The notes under the pieces are model-generated. The model was given only the letters and a program-made list of their open reading frames with translations. It did not search any database and had not been told where the DNA came from. Position numbers and translations under genes: made by a program. A stretch of 64,000 bases of DNA from Rhyzopertha dominica (taxonomy: Eukaryota; Arthropoda; Insecta; Coleoptera; Bostrichidae): the NCBI GenBank assembly GCA_025024175.1, contig QCXZ01000041.1, positions 42,775,786-42,839,785 on the forward strand, in the 5' to 3' direction. This document shows positions 1 through 10,863 of the stretch, piece after piece (the stretch's first letter is position 1; each line of letters starts with the position of its first letter).

Positions 1-1492
1 ATAGAAATTTTATTTTTAACTCTGTTTTACTCAATTATTAAACTGAATTTTTAGGTGCATGAGGTGCGTTCAAGTACATCTACAGCTGACGAACATCCAA
101 GATGTTCTATTTTCAAAAATATTATGTCACTAAAAAGAACGAAACATTTTTTTTAATTAAAACTTTGCCTCTAATACGATACCACCCTACTGGAAATCGT
201 TGAAACGAAAGATTTTGCGCACCATATATGTAAATTCGATGTGGCTTAGTGCCACAGATTCTTGTTGTGCCAAACTACGTTTGGTACATGGTACATGGAT
301 ATATATTTAAAGCCAACAGGTTTTGTCGGGGACCCAGCGCCCTTACAAGTTAAGACATATTTTTAGCGACAGAACATATTAGTTATGATGAAGGTTCTTC
401 AGAGAATGAGTACGACTTAACGGCTTCTGATGAATCAGGTACTGACTAAATTATTGTATTTATAAAGTAAATTTTGAGTTTTATATATTTTTTTGTATTA
501 ACAATAAAATTGTTATTAATTTTCAATCGTTTTCTAAAATGTGTGTTAAAACACATAAGTAGTAATACAGATTAAATGTGAAGGGTAAGTTAAGATTACT
601 TATACCCAAACAGTTATTATTATTTTACTATACATTGTTACAATAAAAAATATTTTGAAATTATTCACTTAAAAAAAGCTCTTGGTGGTAGATTTGTCTT
701 TCTCTATCTCACGGAGGAATGAGCAGGCGCAGTATTTTATACCAGAAAGTACCTTAAAGCGCGGCAACCCATTGCCATCGCGTTCCCAATAAAGTTATCT
801 CCATTTTAATGTATGATTCAACCAAAATACAGGTGAGGGTAAATTCATACTTCCAACTTACCTGTTTAAACCTGGCAACCTCACCTAAGGCTAGGTATTT
901 ATGTCTTATACTCTCGATTATTACTACACTTTTTGATATTACAGATGAGGGTAGGTCGATTGTAGTCGGGATCCTGTACTATAAAAGGGCTATGAAAGAC
1001 CTTCAGAATAAGGTATCCCTTGATCCCTCTTTACTATTTAAGAATTTGTTACGCTAGAATATTCACTAAGAAGTAACAGACAGTAGTCTTTTGCTAATAC
1101 TCCAGGTAACCAGTTGTGTGGGTGCCGTAGCTGCAGTCGGGCTGGTCGTAGGTCAAAAAAAAAGTTAAATAATTAAGGGCGCCAAGAAGTTGTAGAACCA
1201 CAACCCATCACAAGCACTAAGTTCCGATACCACCAACTCCTAATTAGTATCTGTAATACAAGCTGTAAATTGGAGAATTCCCTGAAGCATTAAGACTGTT
1301 AAAGTAAACGCCAACGCGATATTCAACCCTTTTATTATCACAACAACAATTAATTTAATTAGGCTAGGCAAAATTTCAGTACCATAAACGATCGGAATAT
1401 TACACACACTCAAGATCTCGCGTCCCGTATCCACGTCTGGCCAGCGCACATACGTTCGCGAGGTACAGATTACTCTAATAATAATTTACATC
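1..1492. other. AT-rich non-coding stretch
   Basis: No coding region, RNA gene or repeat boundary is recognised here. Short open frames on both strands show no domain signature. The stretch ends at the AATT flanking THAP-element copy 1. Confidence 0.5.
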
Positions 1493-1496
1493 AATT

Positions 1497-2781
1497 GGGT
1501 GTTTGCCATTTATTTATATTTTATTAAATTGCATATTAATAGGTAGCATCTAATCCACAAAACAGCTGTGAGAGTTTATAAATTCGAAAAAATGGATCGT
1601 AAGGTGTATTTTTAATATTAAAAATGTGAATATTTAAAGGGACCGCCAAAACGCGAACATATTGGGCGTGACGTCAGGTGTCTTGTAAATGGCCGCTTGT
1701 TTACATGGGGTCAGCGCGTCACGCGTCAGCCTCAGCCCGTCAATNTATCAGNTTGTTGTTTGCGTTCATTTTGTGACAAGCGAATTAANATACGCCAAGA
1801 AAAAGTGAAATACTTACGAGTTATGACTTCTGAAGTAATGTTCATTGTTATGGAATTTGTGTACAGCGACGAGCGGTTCAACGCGGCGGAGATGAGGAAC
1901 GTAAAAGCAACGGCATAAGTGAACTTTTTATCAAATTAAGGTAGCATTGATAATTTGATCACAGTGGGTTGTTGGACACATACTNTTTGTAANGATAAAA
2001 ATGTAAGAATCGAAAATGTATCCTATACTTGACATTTATTTTAGAGGTCAGAATAAATATAAATTGCCATTTATTTTCGGTGCTGTTGCGGCTCGTTTCC
2101 AGTCTGGCTAACAGTCGAATATATGGCAAATAAACGTCTTTCTTTATTATAACATTTCCCTCTATCAACTTAAAACGCATATAATTTTCCATATCCTCTT
2201 TAAGCTATAACAAAATGGAAACTGAATGGTAAACACCTATAACCCCAAAAATAATAATAAAACTTACATTAAGAATAGACGATCTTTACAACAGAAAAAC
2301 AAACTTTGCGATTTCGGCATATCACGTCTAGGGACCTTAAACAACTTTTTCATACGTTGATAATGAACGGTTACAAAAATATTTTGTTAGCTGTACTGAC
2401 TGAAGTACTTTTATAACCATGTATAAAACAACACTTGTTTTGTTTTCCATACATAATAGATACTTGTAAAACTACACAAATCACTTTTTGGTGCGAACTC
2501 TTGCACCGTCCTTTCAATAAACACCACACAAAAGCTTTTCCAATACAATAATGATACTACACCATTAAACAGCACGCTCCTCGGTAATGTTTACGTGACA
2601 CTTGACGTCACGAGTTGAATAACCTTGGATAGAAGCGTTTTGGCGGTTACTGCTAAGATTCGAATTTCAGACCTGAAATTCTCTACCTACAAATATTTCT
2701 TTTGCTTTTTTAACATGGCGTACGATATATATGCACTTCAAAATTCATTTTACGTAATTTTCAAAAAAAGTGATAATACCC
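1497..2781 (-). mobile_element. Non-autonomous THAP-carrying DNA element, copy 1 (inverted)
   Basis: This 1,285-bp element runs from GGGTGTT to AATACCC and is flanked on both sides by AATT. The same element occurs at 42797-44068, 56464-57708 and 60600-61855 in the opposite orientation. Its two ends are imperfect inverted repeats of roughly 200 bp or more: both contain the block ACCGCCAAAACGC followed by CGTGACGTCA. No transposase is encoded, so movement would need an enzyme supplied in trans. The AATT could be a 4-bp target duplication or part of the termini. The superfamily is unassigned. Confidence 0.75.
1980..2440 (-). pseudogene. THAP zinc-finger domain fragment, two exons with a 63-bp intron
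   Basis: On the minus strand an N-terminal THAP-like part lies at about 2440-2268. A GT..AG intron occupies 2267-2205 (donor GTAAGT, acceptor TTATAG). The second exon begins LKEDMENYMRFKLIEGNV. THAP domains are C2CH zinc fingers found in transposases and transcription factors; the family signature of a CCEDHF-type motif followed by an acidic segment and ENYM fits the parts seen here. Several stops and frame changes make the fragment non-functional as read. Of the four copies this one best keeps the intron acceptor and the start of exon 2. It may be a captured host gene piece or the remnant of the element's own DNA-binding domain. Confidence 0.5.
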
Positions 2782-2785
2782 AATT

Positions 2786-3265
2786 AAAAAAAGGAAAGGT
2801 TCAGCATACAAAAATGATAATCAAGGTGTCGGAAAACGAAAGGGATCGTAAAATAAATTTAGTGAATTAATAGACAGTTAACAAAAATTAAAGTTATGGT
2901 ATCGTAACGTAAGGGGCGGCTTCACGATTGCTCAACGTAAAGTTCTTTTTAGAAATAGGTAGAGGCGGATTATGTTACCGTTAGATTTGATGCCAACGAT
3001 AGCCGAATCACAACGGCTAGGATTACTCTATAACGCGAGTACTACCCCTTAAACAGAACACCAAAAATGGAGTTTCAAATTAAACAGATGGGAGAACGTG
3101 CTCCGTGAGAACCACCTATTACGAATTCTTAAATTATAGGAAAATTCTTAAAAGGTAAATAATTTCACACAATGGATAACTATTACTAACTACTAATTAA
3201 TCGCTCTTGCTAAATTACTATTATCATAAAGTCCTATTTAATCATACGGAAAAGGAATCGCCTGA
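2786..3265. other. Non-coding stretch after THAP-element copy 1
   Basis: AT-rich sequence. I see no recognisable gene, RNA or repeat in it. Confidence 0.5.
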
Positions 3266-3481
3266 CCTTGGGGATGCTATCGCTCATAAACAGAAATGCC
3301 GAAGCGTTAACCCTGGTGAGCAAGGCCTATGATTTTTTCTAGCGATGTCAGTTTCCGTTAATCTGGAACAATATCACGAGCAATCTCTACCTCTGGCCTT
3401 GGGGATGCTATCCCTCGAAAACAGGAATATCGAAACGCCAACCCTGGTCTGCAAGGCCTATCAGTTTTTCGACGTTGTCAA
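3266..3481 (+). repeat. 131-bp tandem duplication (two diverged units)
   Basis: Units starting at 3266 and 3397 share CCTTGGGGATGCTAT, then a diverged middle, then AACCCTGGT and GCAAGGCCTAT, ending near GTCA. The alignment is clear for about 83 bp of each 131-bp period. The second unit lies in an 84-codon open frame starting at 3345, but I recognise no domain in it. Confidence 0.6.
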
Positions 3482-5568
3482 TTACTGTCGAATGGGAATC
3501 TCCAAAATAGCGATCTCCAAAAGGACCCTAAAACGTACTGCGGCTCAGAAAGCTGCTATTAGAACATTAAATCACCTACCTCCGATGGATAGAGGGTAAA
3601 GGGAAGGGTTTGCCTCCTGAAGGAGTACGCGGCCGATATGATCCCCAAAATTTGGGTTGTAATTCTGCAGCTGTCACAAAGACTGACTACCTTAGTCACC
3701 ACAAAGCTGTAGGTCCACTCTAAGTTTTTGGACACCTATCCCAACAACGGGTGATCCTCAACGACCAATTCTTTTTCCAAAAAACCACTAGCCACCGAAT
3801 CTCACCTTTGGATGACAATCTAATTTTTTTTTGTTAAAAAAATGTCAGCGCGACAGATAAGCTTGCTTAGAAAAATGAAAATAGAGCAAGGCTTGTCGAT
3901 GTCCCTTGAAGGTATAATGAATTAATGAAGTCAGCTTAGTTTGAAAAACGAAACCGTAACAAATTGAAAGCGAGAGCTACTAGAGGGTTCTCTTGACAAC
4001 TTTAGATGTTACATGACAAGATATCACCATTATAAGAGTAAGGCATTATGATAGATGAATTAAAAAATTAGGAGACTGATAGGTACTAAATAAAGTCAAG
4101 CTGATACGGCTTAAAACTGGTAACTATAGTTAAATGGCAGTAAACGTATTGCAATGAATTCTGTAGTGCGGCGATAACAACGGCGCCCAACCGAATTTAA
4201 AGCGTCGTTAAAGCACGAGCTTTATGCGAGAATATCTCTTAGCATCCTTTTCGGTTTATTTCTGCGGTGTTACTAAAAATCACTAAATTTCCTCTCGTGA
4301 TATGTCCTCATGGCCGCGACATCGATAACGTCAGTGAGTTATGGCCGCCGCCACCGAATAACCTAGGCACTGCCTCACCTCATCTTACCGGCATTTATCT
4401 CCCCATGCATATGCATGCTTGTAAATACTTCGTCGGTTTCATTTGCATTTGAAGCCGTGTGCATTTCTGTTAGTAGTAGAAACGCCGCCAGATGACTGGG
4501 ATTCAATTAATTCCTCGAAATAGATTTCGGAACACTTCGAACAACAACCGGCGGGCTGAGGGTTGTCTGTTATGACCTTTATGGGTGATGTTGAGCGGAA
4601 TGCTTCGCTGTTGGGTTATGCCAAAACAGAAATTAATTGCGGGTGTCGTTCTGCACCGGGAAACTTTGAAATCGATTGTTGGGGGATTTGTGGGAAATGC
4701 AGTGACGAGAGGAGGGATGAAATGGTNGTGTGAGGGGCTGAAATGTTTATTTGATGGCAGAATAAGTCTTTTAACAGTTGCAAAATCATGCAAGGCATGC
4801 GGCGTTGATTTCTAATTCCCTATTTTAACGTTTCTACTTCTTTTCTAATTATCATTGTGCGGACACAATTTAGCTGTTTACATATTATAGATTAGAAATC
4901 TTCTCCGTAGAATACTCCGGTGGTGCAGCTAACGTCACTGCCACTTAGTATAGATCCTAACTTAATTTTATCATGGCGGCCGGCTTACTGTAGTCACAGC
5001 TTCACAGTTATAAAAATAGTTATAGAAATATCATAGCATATTATGTTGAAAATACCCACTCGCACACGTTTTCTCATATTAACATATATCAAATAATACG
5101 AGAATAGACAGATGACAAGTACCTGTCAAAGCTATAGTTGTGTTCACTTCCCTGAGAAGCAGAAAATTGGTTCAACTTGTGAGAGTGTGTAATTTCAACA
5201 TCTGATGTAGTGCTTTGTGAGATAATTGACTTTAAGATTGGAGAAAGCTCAGCTTTCGGAACTGTATTACTGCGTAGAGAACAATGCAGCGGCTGTATAG
5301 TGACCAGAGAAATGGTGTGGGGAGAACACGTACCTACAGACCGAATGCGCATCAAGATTCACCTGGGACGCGATAATGGTCGCCATATTTTCCATTGAAA
5401 CGTTAAATATTCGGGAATGTTCTCCAATGTTAGTACTTGTCTTGAATTCAGTTTGCAACTAAACTATTTGGAATCACATTAACATTGGAATACCAACGAA
5501 GTCAAACTGTATTTAATATTTCAATACTGCTACATCAGATAGTTTTACATTTACCCTGTTTTAAGTGG
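3482..5568. other. Non-coding stretch, no assigned content
   Basis: Contains a somewhat GC-richer patch at 4260-4450 and overlapping short frames on both strands at 4503-4815 and 5089-5458. None shows a family signature or a consistent pair of splice sites, so I assign no gene. Confidence 0.4.
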
Positions 5569-5646
5569 AACTATTGCACAATATGTCTTTATTTAAATAA
5601 GAACATATTGTGCAATAGTTTTTTGCGCTTACTTTAAAGTAAGCGC
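5569..5646. repeat. Two adjacent palindromes (cruciform-forming)
   Basis: Perfect 18-bp arms at 5569-5586 and 5603-5620 (AACTATTGCACAATATGT and its reverse complement) flank a loop that is itself nearly palindromic around ATTTAAAT. Four bases further on, 5625-5646 is a perfect 22-bp palindrome centred on TTTAAA with GCGCTTAC ends. This could be a minimal foldback element, a cruciform site or a short RNA hairpin. Confidence 0.85.
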
Positions 5647-6170
5647 CAAAAGTTTAAAGCTCTTCTGGACAATATGGTAGCCCCCTTGTTTACTAGCATT
5701 CGCGCAGATCCATGAGCGTTCTTTCTCCTCTTCTCCATTTCTCCGGTAGTTTCGGGTTTCGGGTTTCGTATAACCGTTTTCTGTTATATATTCAGACAAC
5801 GGTATAACTTTTAGGTTATGTATCGTAGTTGTGTGATTGTGACTAGAGTAAACTTTTAAATTGCATTGTGATGAACTAAAGGATGTTTTTAATCTGCCGT
5901 AATGGTTAAATTCACAGTTAGGTTAAGTGGCGGTGTCGTTAGGTGGACTACCAGGGTACCGAGTATTTTACGGAGAAATTTTCTAATCAAGAAACTGTAA
6001 ACAGCTAAATTATTGTGGTGGCGCAAAGCTAGTTATAAAAGAAGTGCGAACATTAAAATAAGGAAAAAGACTAAAATTGCATAGGCCTTCATATTTGGGG
6101 AAAATAATAAAATTTATAAAGCCATGTTTGAAAGACGGTAACCACAACAAAAAGAGGATATGGCTGACGT
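5647..6170. other. Non-coding stretch
   Basis: No recognisable feature between the palindromes and the LINE relic. Confidence 0.4.
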
Positions 6171-6194
6171 AGGTGGCTACATTAAAGTAATATA

Positions 6195-6540
6195 GCTATT
6201 ATCTTATCCGCAGCCTTTAGTACAGCATATGACAGTTGATTTGAGTCGACAGCATATTGTGCGTATTGTAGCTTCGTAGCAGTTACAAAAAAAAACGGCA
6301 CAGTTAATTGAGAAATCAACGCCGCCCTCCTTGCATGAATCATTTATAGAAACCCTGTATAAACAAATCACCCCTTTCTTCTATAAATAATCTTACTTTT
6401 GGAGTACCATAAGGCTCGATATTGGACCCCTTTTTCTTGCTATATTATACAAATGATCTACCACCTTGTCTTAACTAAACTGTTGTACTTGGCACTATGG
6501 GATATTGGTCGCCTTCGTGTAAATGCAATTTGACCGCCCT
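6195..6540 (+). pseudogene. LINE (non-LTR retrotransposon) reverse transcriptase relic
   Basis: Two reverse transcriptase motifs are readable. A motif A-like AIILSAAFSTAYDS lies at about 6195. The motif B block, GVP followed by a stop where the family has Q, then GSILDPFFLLYYTNDLP, begins at about 6401. Stops interrupt the frame (for example after AYDS and inside GVP-GSIL) and the spacing suggests frame changes. The fragment covers only the palm core, with no endonuclease or 3' end. The GVPQGSILGPLLF-type motif is typical of Jockey/CR1-like LINEs; the exact clade is not determined. Confidence 0.6.
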
Positions 6541-7363
6541 TACTTAAAACGTGCTTAAGGCTTATATACCGATGTATTTTGTAGCTGGCTATTTTAACAA
6601 TATTCAAGCTAGCAGCAGTAAGAGTTTAAAGCAACTAAGTCAAATATAACAATTTCTTCAGTAACTAGTTTTATAATATTATAATGTAATATATAACATA
6701 TCGTCAGCGTAGAAGTACGATACAGTTTATGAAATTGGACGTGTAAAATGGGAACAGTAAAGGTTCTAAGATTGAGTCCTAACTCCTTAGACACTCCACT
6801 AACAATATTAAGAGCACCGAAAAGAGCTGTAATATACTTAATCCTTTCGATATGTGATTTAATTTGCACACATAGAATTTTCTCAAAAACAAAAAAGCAA
6901 AAAAACTAGCAAAATGTTAGTCCAGAGTTCTCATTCGTTTTTTTTGACTCGGTGGGTCTTTATTCCGTTACAATAATTGGAAATAGTTGATAAAAGTTAT
7001 GGACGTCAGACTATAGAGACTTTAGATAACGCTGCAGGAATGCTAATCAAACGCAGATCCCTAAACTTTGTTTTTTTTATGTTTAGAAGAAGGAACTACG
7101 TATGCTACCTTCTAAGCCACATGATAAACCTTTATTTTAAAAGCACATTTAGTAATGTGTACTATGCACTTAAAATAAGCACATTCCAACAGCGCAGCAT
7201 CCTAATTCCATAAGATTCTAAAGCCTCAAATTTAATACCGTCAGTCGCTCTAAAGGCAGCATTTTCATCCACCGTCAGTATTTATGTAAAGGATGAGTTT
7301 CTACCTCTCACTATCTTTAGCTGATAACCAGCAATTTTTTCTACAAAAAAACTATAGTTTGTG
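6541..7363. other. Non-coding stretch
   Basis: AT-rich. Open frames of 86 codons (minus, 6609-6869) and 78 codons (plus, 6977-7213) show no domain signature. Confidence 0.4.
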
Positions 7364-8527
7364 GTTAAATCCAGGGTTGGCATGATTAAAAGAAAATGTT
7401 TAAAACAGAATGTTTTAAACTTGTTTAAAACAAGGCTTCTGTTTAAAACCTTGTTTTAAACAAATGTTTAAATCATTTGTTTTAAACCGTGTTTTTTACT
7501 AATATTTTAAACAGTGTTTTTTAACTACTACTGTATGTGATTCATTAATTATTACTATTAGGCTCGTTTACCCTCCACAAATAGATAAACAGGATTATTA
7601 GTAATGACATATCTACATAATGTCACCTTACATTTGCATAAAAGGGAATTGAATTCAAAAGCAGGCCCAGTTTTTTATCGATACAACAATTATAGAAATT
7701 AATAATAAACTTAACATTTTTTCTGTAGCTATAAATTACAAACATTTTAAAACAACAAATAAAAAATCTTAACCTTATCATAACATAAAAATTTGTATTT
7801 CTGGTCCAATACAACAACACAATAAGTAAGACGTTCATTCAACACTTACTAGATAATTATATATTTAGCATAATAGAACAAATAGTTATCAAAACTTGGG
7901 AATATAAAAAGCAGTAAACAAGAAATAAAATATTTTTACTAGTGCAAGCATATCTTTTTTGCACTTCTTGTATCGAGCTCGCATTGTACTATTTTCCATC
8001 TTAATTTTGTCGAAGTAATTGCACGCTGCATTATTTCTCCTACTGATCATTGCAATTGTTGAACTTTAAACTTTAAACATACAAGGTTGGTTCCTATTCT
8101 CTTTGTTAAAGTTGATATTAGCTAAAATCCTTCCAGTGACCAATATGTGATTGGTCTGGATTTTAAAAACAGAGTTGATTTTCGCCTAAAATAGAAAAGA
8201 AAATCCGGCTCATAATAACTAAAGTTGTCGTGTAAACGCCGTACACATCGAATACAAATGACAAATGACAACAGGCAATCGTAGTCACCTAGGGATTTTT
8301 AGACAACTGCTACGCTTTGCGTCATCTACTCGTATTTATTCTCACTAATGCACATAGTAATTTGCATGAGAGCGCATGTTTGAAACAGTATTTCAAACGT
8401 TTTAAACATGTTTTTAACTAAGTAAGAAAAAACATGTTTAATACAATTTAAACATGATTAAATTAAAAAAAACTGTTTGTTTTGTTTAATTAAAAAAAAA
8501 CATGCTTTTTCCTACCCTGGTTAAATC
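7364..8527. mobile_element. Non-autonomous hAT-type element, copy A, with 8-bp target duplication
   Basis: The element spans 7372-8519. It starts CAGGGTTGGCA and ends CCTACCCTG, and is flanked by perfect 8-bp repeats GTTAAATC at 7364-7371 and 8520-8527. CAGGG-type termini with 8-bp target duplications are characteristic of the hAT superfamily. Subterminal regions at both ends are packed with TGTTTAAA/TTTAAACA words arranged as small palindromes, likely transposase-binding repeats. No transposase is present, so this is an internally deleted or MITE-type derivative. A second copy lies at 50392-51502. Confidence 0.85.
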
Positions 8528-8656
8528 CTCCATTAGCACTTGTTGCTTTTTGAAAGCTGCTGGTTATAAATAGTGCATCTGTTAGAGAAATGTCAAGTTT
8601 CTCAAATAGGGAAGAATTTGTCACCTTTAGATATTATTTCCTCGTGTACGTGTTTC

Positions 8657-9044
8657 TCAAACGTAATAAATAAGGTGAGGCTCACCTATACTGGCTAATG
8701 TAATCAACAAAATGAACTGGAGAAGTATAAATAAATTAAAAGCATCTGCTGCTGCAATCAAGCACCGTATGTCCCTTGTATTTAAGAAAGTGTTCTTAGC
8801 CACGCAGTTCGGAAGAATTCTCAGAGACAAGGACTCTTCGCAATCAACGTTTCCACATTGACATGTAGAATTTTTAAGCAAATGTATGCAGTCCACGTAG
8901 TCAGGAGCGATTTAATATTTTCGGTAGTTCATTGCAGACAGGAAATGTTTCCATCTTTCTGCAAACTTCCCCTTTTACGTCCCAAGTTAACTTCATAACT
9001 TTGGAGAACTCGGAAAAGCTTGCTCCGTTATTATCAGAAGTAAT
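8657..9044 (-). pseudogene. Coding-like Cys-rich stretch, unassigned, one apparent frameshift
   Basis: Reading the minus strand from about 9044, one frame is open for some 47 codons and includes SEFSKVMKLTWDVKGEVCRK and VCNELPKIL, then stops near 8911. The overlapping next frame continues from IAPDYVDC through LLKNSTCQCGNVDCEESL and RILPNCVAKNTF to a hydrophobic tail (FNLFILLQFILLITLASI) and a stop at 8657. Read together they look like one cysteine-containing protein with a possible terminal membrane segment, broken by a single shift. I do not recognise the family. It could be a host exon with a sequencing error, a pseudogene fragment, or chance. Confidence 0.3.
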
Positions 9045-9327
9045 CTAAGACTTTTGTTCCTTCTGACGGCATCACGTGGGAGGTAGGCAGGTAGAATGAT
9101 GCGTTAGTTTTTATCGTTGGAGGTGTGACGGAAACAGGCTAATGTACGCGAAAAAAAAACAAGTAAGTTTAAAAAAGTTAACTTTAGTTGTTTTACTTAC
9201 TTAAATTATGTACTGAATACAGACTACATATAAAATTTTGAATTCTTGAAATTGTTTTGCTATACCACCAATTTTCATCAGTTATGTTACTGTAAAGGAA
9301 CATGATTATTATCAACATGGAATTCGC

Positions 9328-9832
9328 CTGTATGCCATTTATTGACTTCAAACAAGCATATGATACAATTAAAAGATGACAACTTTATAAAACATCAAGG
9401 TTATTAGGAATACCAGAGAATTTGGTAAGGCTTACACAAATAACTTTAGAGCAGACCGAACGTAAAATGCTGGTAGAAGGAAACATATTTGATTTTTTAG
9501 TGTGAAGAAAGGACTAATACAATATGACCCTTTGTTAACAATGCAAAACAATGAACGCATTAAAGAGTACCATAAGTAAATTAGAGTGAAGTGCAAAGAA
9601 AATGGATCTACAAATTAATCAACAAAAAACATGCATGGTGATGTAAGTTGCAGGTCAGAAATCGAAAGGTTAAGCTTTGATAACGCAGAAGAGTTTACTT
9701 ACTTCAGAGTGGTGTTAGAAGGGACGGTAAGGGAATTAAAAAAAATTGAAGCAATTGAATGGAAGATTTCCCGGATTCTTTTAATGCACATTCACAAATT
9801 ACTGAAATATAAACCTACTAATACAGTTTAGA
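9328..9832 (+). pseudogene. LINE reverse transcriptase relic
   Basis: Motif A reads FIDFKQAYDTIKR at about 9340, followed by LLGIPENLVRLTQITLEQT, the helix segment that follows motif A in many LINE reverse transcriptases. Further on come GLQINQQKT-like residues and, from 9631, AEEFTYFRV, which matches the EEFKYLG thumb segment of the same enzymes. Several stops and frame changes are present, and the catalytic F/YADD box is not readable. It is a decayed internal fragment with no visible ends. Confidence 0.6.
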
Positions 9833-9839
9833 GTTTAAT

Positions 9840-10367
9840 TGCAGCATTAATACAAATATGCATTTCGAGCTAATGCATAGAACAATTAAATACGCTTACT
9901 TGCAAGCGGTACTTAAAAATAAAAGACGTTGATAACAGAAAATAAAGAAAACTTGTGTTCTAAAATAGCAATTAAGCAAATGCCATGAAATAAGCGGAAA
10001 TATGAATTTAATTATGATAAAATAATAGTTTTCTTTTAGTAGAAATAGGATTGCACATTGACATCGTCAGTGATTATTTAGTTTATATTTTTGTTATTGT
10101 GATTTATGTAAAAATTGTCACATACCACATTATCACATAAAGAATGTTAATAAGACGCAATTGTAATTAGTGGTGAATTGAAAACTCAATTTATATGTAA
10201 GTAGATAATTTGTAATAAGACTTTTTCACGGCTTTTTACAATTAGAGGCCCTGACGAAAAAAAAAAGTCCTCGAAAGCTTGGCGTAGTAAAAAAAATTAT
10301 ATACATACAAAAATTCTAATACGAATGTGAAACACTTTGTACCGACTATTCATAAATATCTTTGAGT
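9840..10367. other. Non-coding stretch with a hammerhead-like core
   Basis: AT-rich. At 10251-10257 (CTGACGA) and 10273-10276 (GAAA) the plus strand resembles a degenerate hammerhead core continuing into GCTTGGC. No clear stem II can be drawn. Nothing else is recognised. Confidence 0.3.
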
Positions 10368-10729
10368 TGTTGTTTGGGCCATCCTTTATTTTTATTTTAT
10401 CATTTTATTATTGGTATTAAGGTATATATGGGAATAGTCGCGACAGATGGCGAAGTGAGCCGGTTTCGTTAATTCTGTTTTTGCCAACAAAAAAAAAAAC
10501 CGCGATAACGAGATTCGTTAGTGACGTAGAGCATCGTGCTCGGTGAAATCGTTCCGCAATCCTTATTGAAAATCAAAGACTTTTTTCGGAGTTTCAACGC
10601 GCTAGGACTATCGCGGTGGCATCCCCTGGTCCTCTCCCTTTCGCCACCTATAGCTGAAGACGACGACGACGACTCGCGAGTACGTGTGGCTACGGTGAGT
10701 TTTACTCTTTGTTATCGCTCGCGTATACA
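10368..10729 (+). repeat. Probable 5' LTR of a decayed BEL/Pao element
   Basis: This region directly precedes a primer-site-like TTTTGGTCC..TCGAGCCG block that matches the one after the 5' LTR of the intact element at 27591. It would start TGTTGTTTGG and end GTATACA. A GTGAGT splice donor lies at about 10695; the intact LTR also carries a donor (GTAAGT, 27520) close to its 3' end. No second LTR copy is in the window, so the boundaries are inferred from position and TG..CA ends only. Confidence 0.35.
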
Positions 10730-10863
10730 TTTTGGTCCATTCGAGCCGCATTTTTGAATACATTCGCTTCGCCTACGGTCGCTATTCTCGCCTAATTGTC
10801 GTAAAGCCGCGTTGAATTTGTACATTTCGCTTATGGTTTGCTTGCATTGTTCAAATATTCGCA
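10730..10863 (+). promoter_or_regulatory. Primer-binding-site region of the decayed BEL/Pao element
   Basis: TTTGGTCCATTCGAGCCG begins just after the inferred LTR end and parallels TTTTGGTCCTTTATCGAGCC after the intact LTR at 27590. A TGG start immediately 3' of an LTR is where a tRNA 3' end primes minus-strand synthesis. I have not identified the tRNA. Confidence 0.45.
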
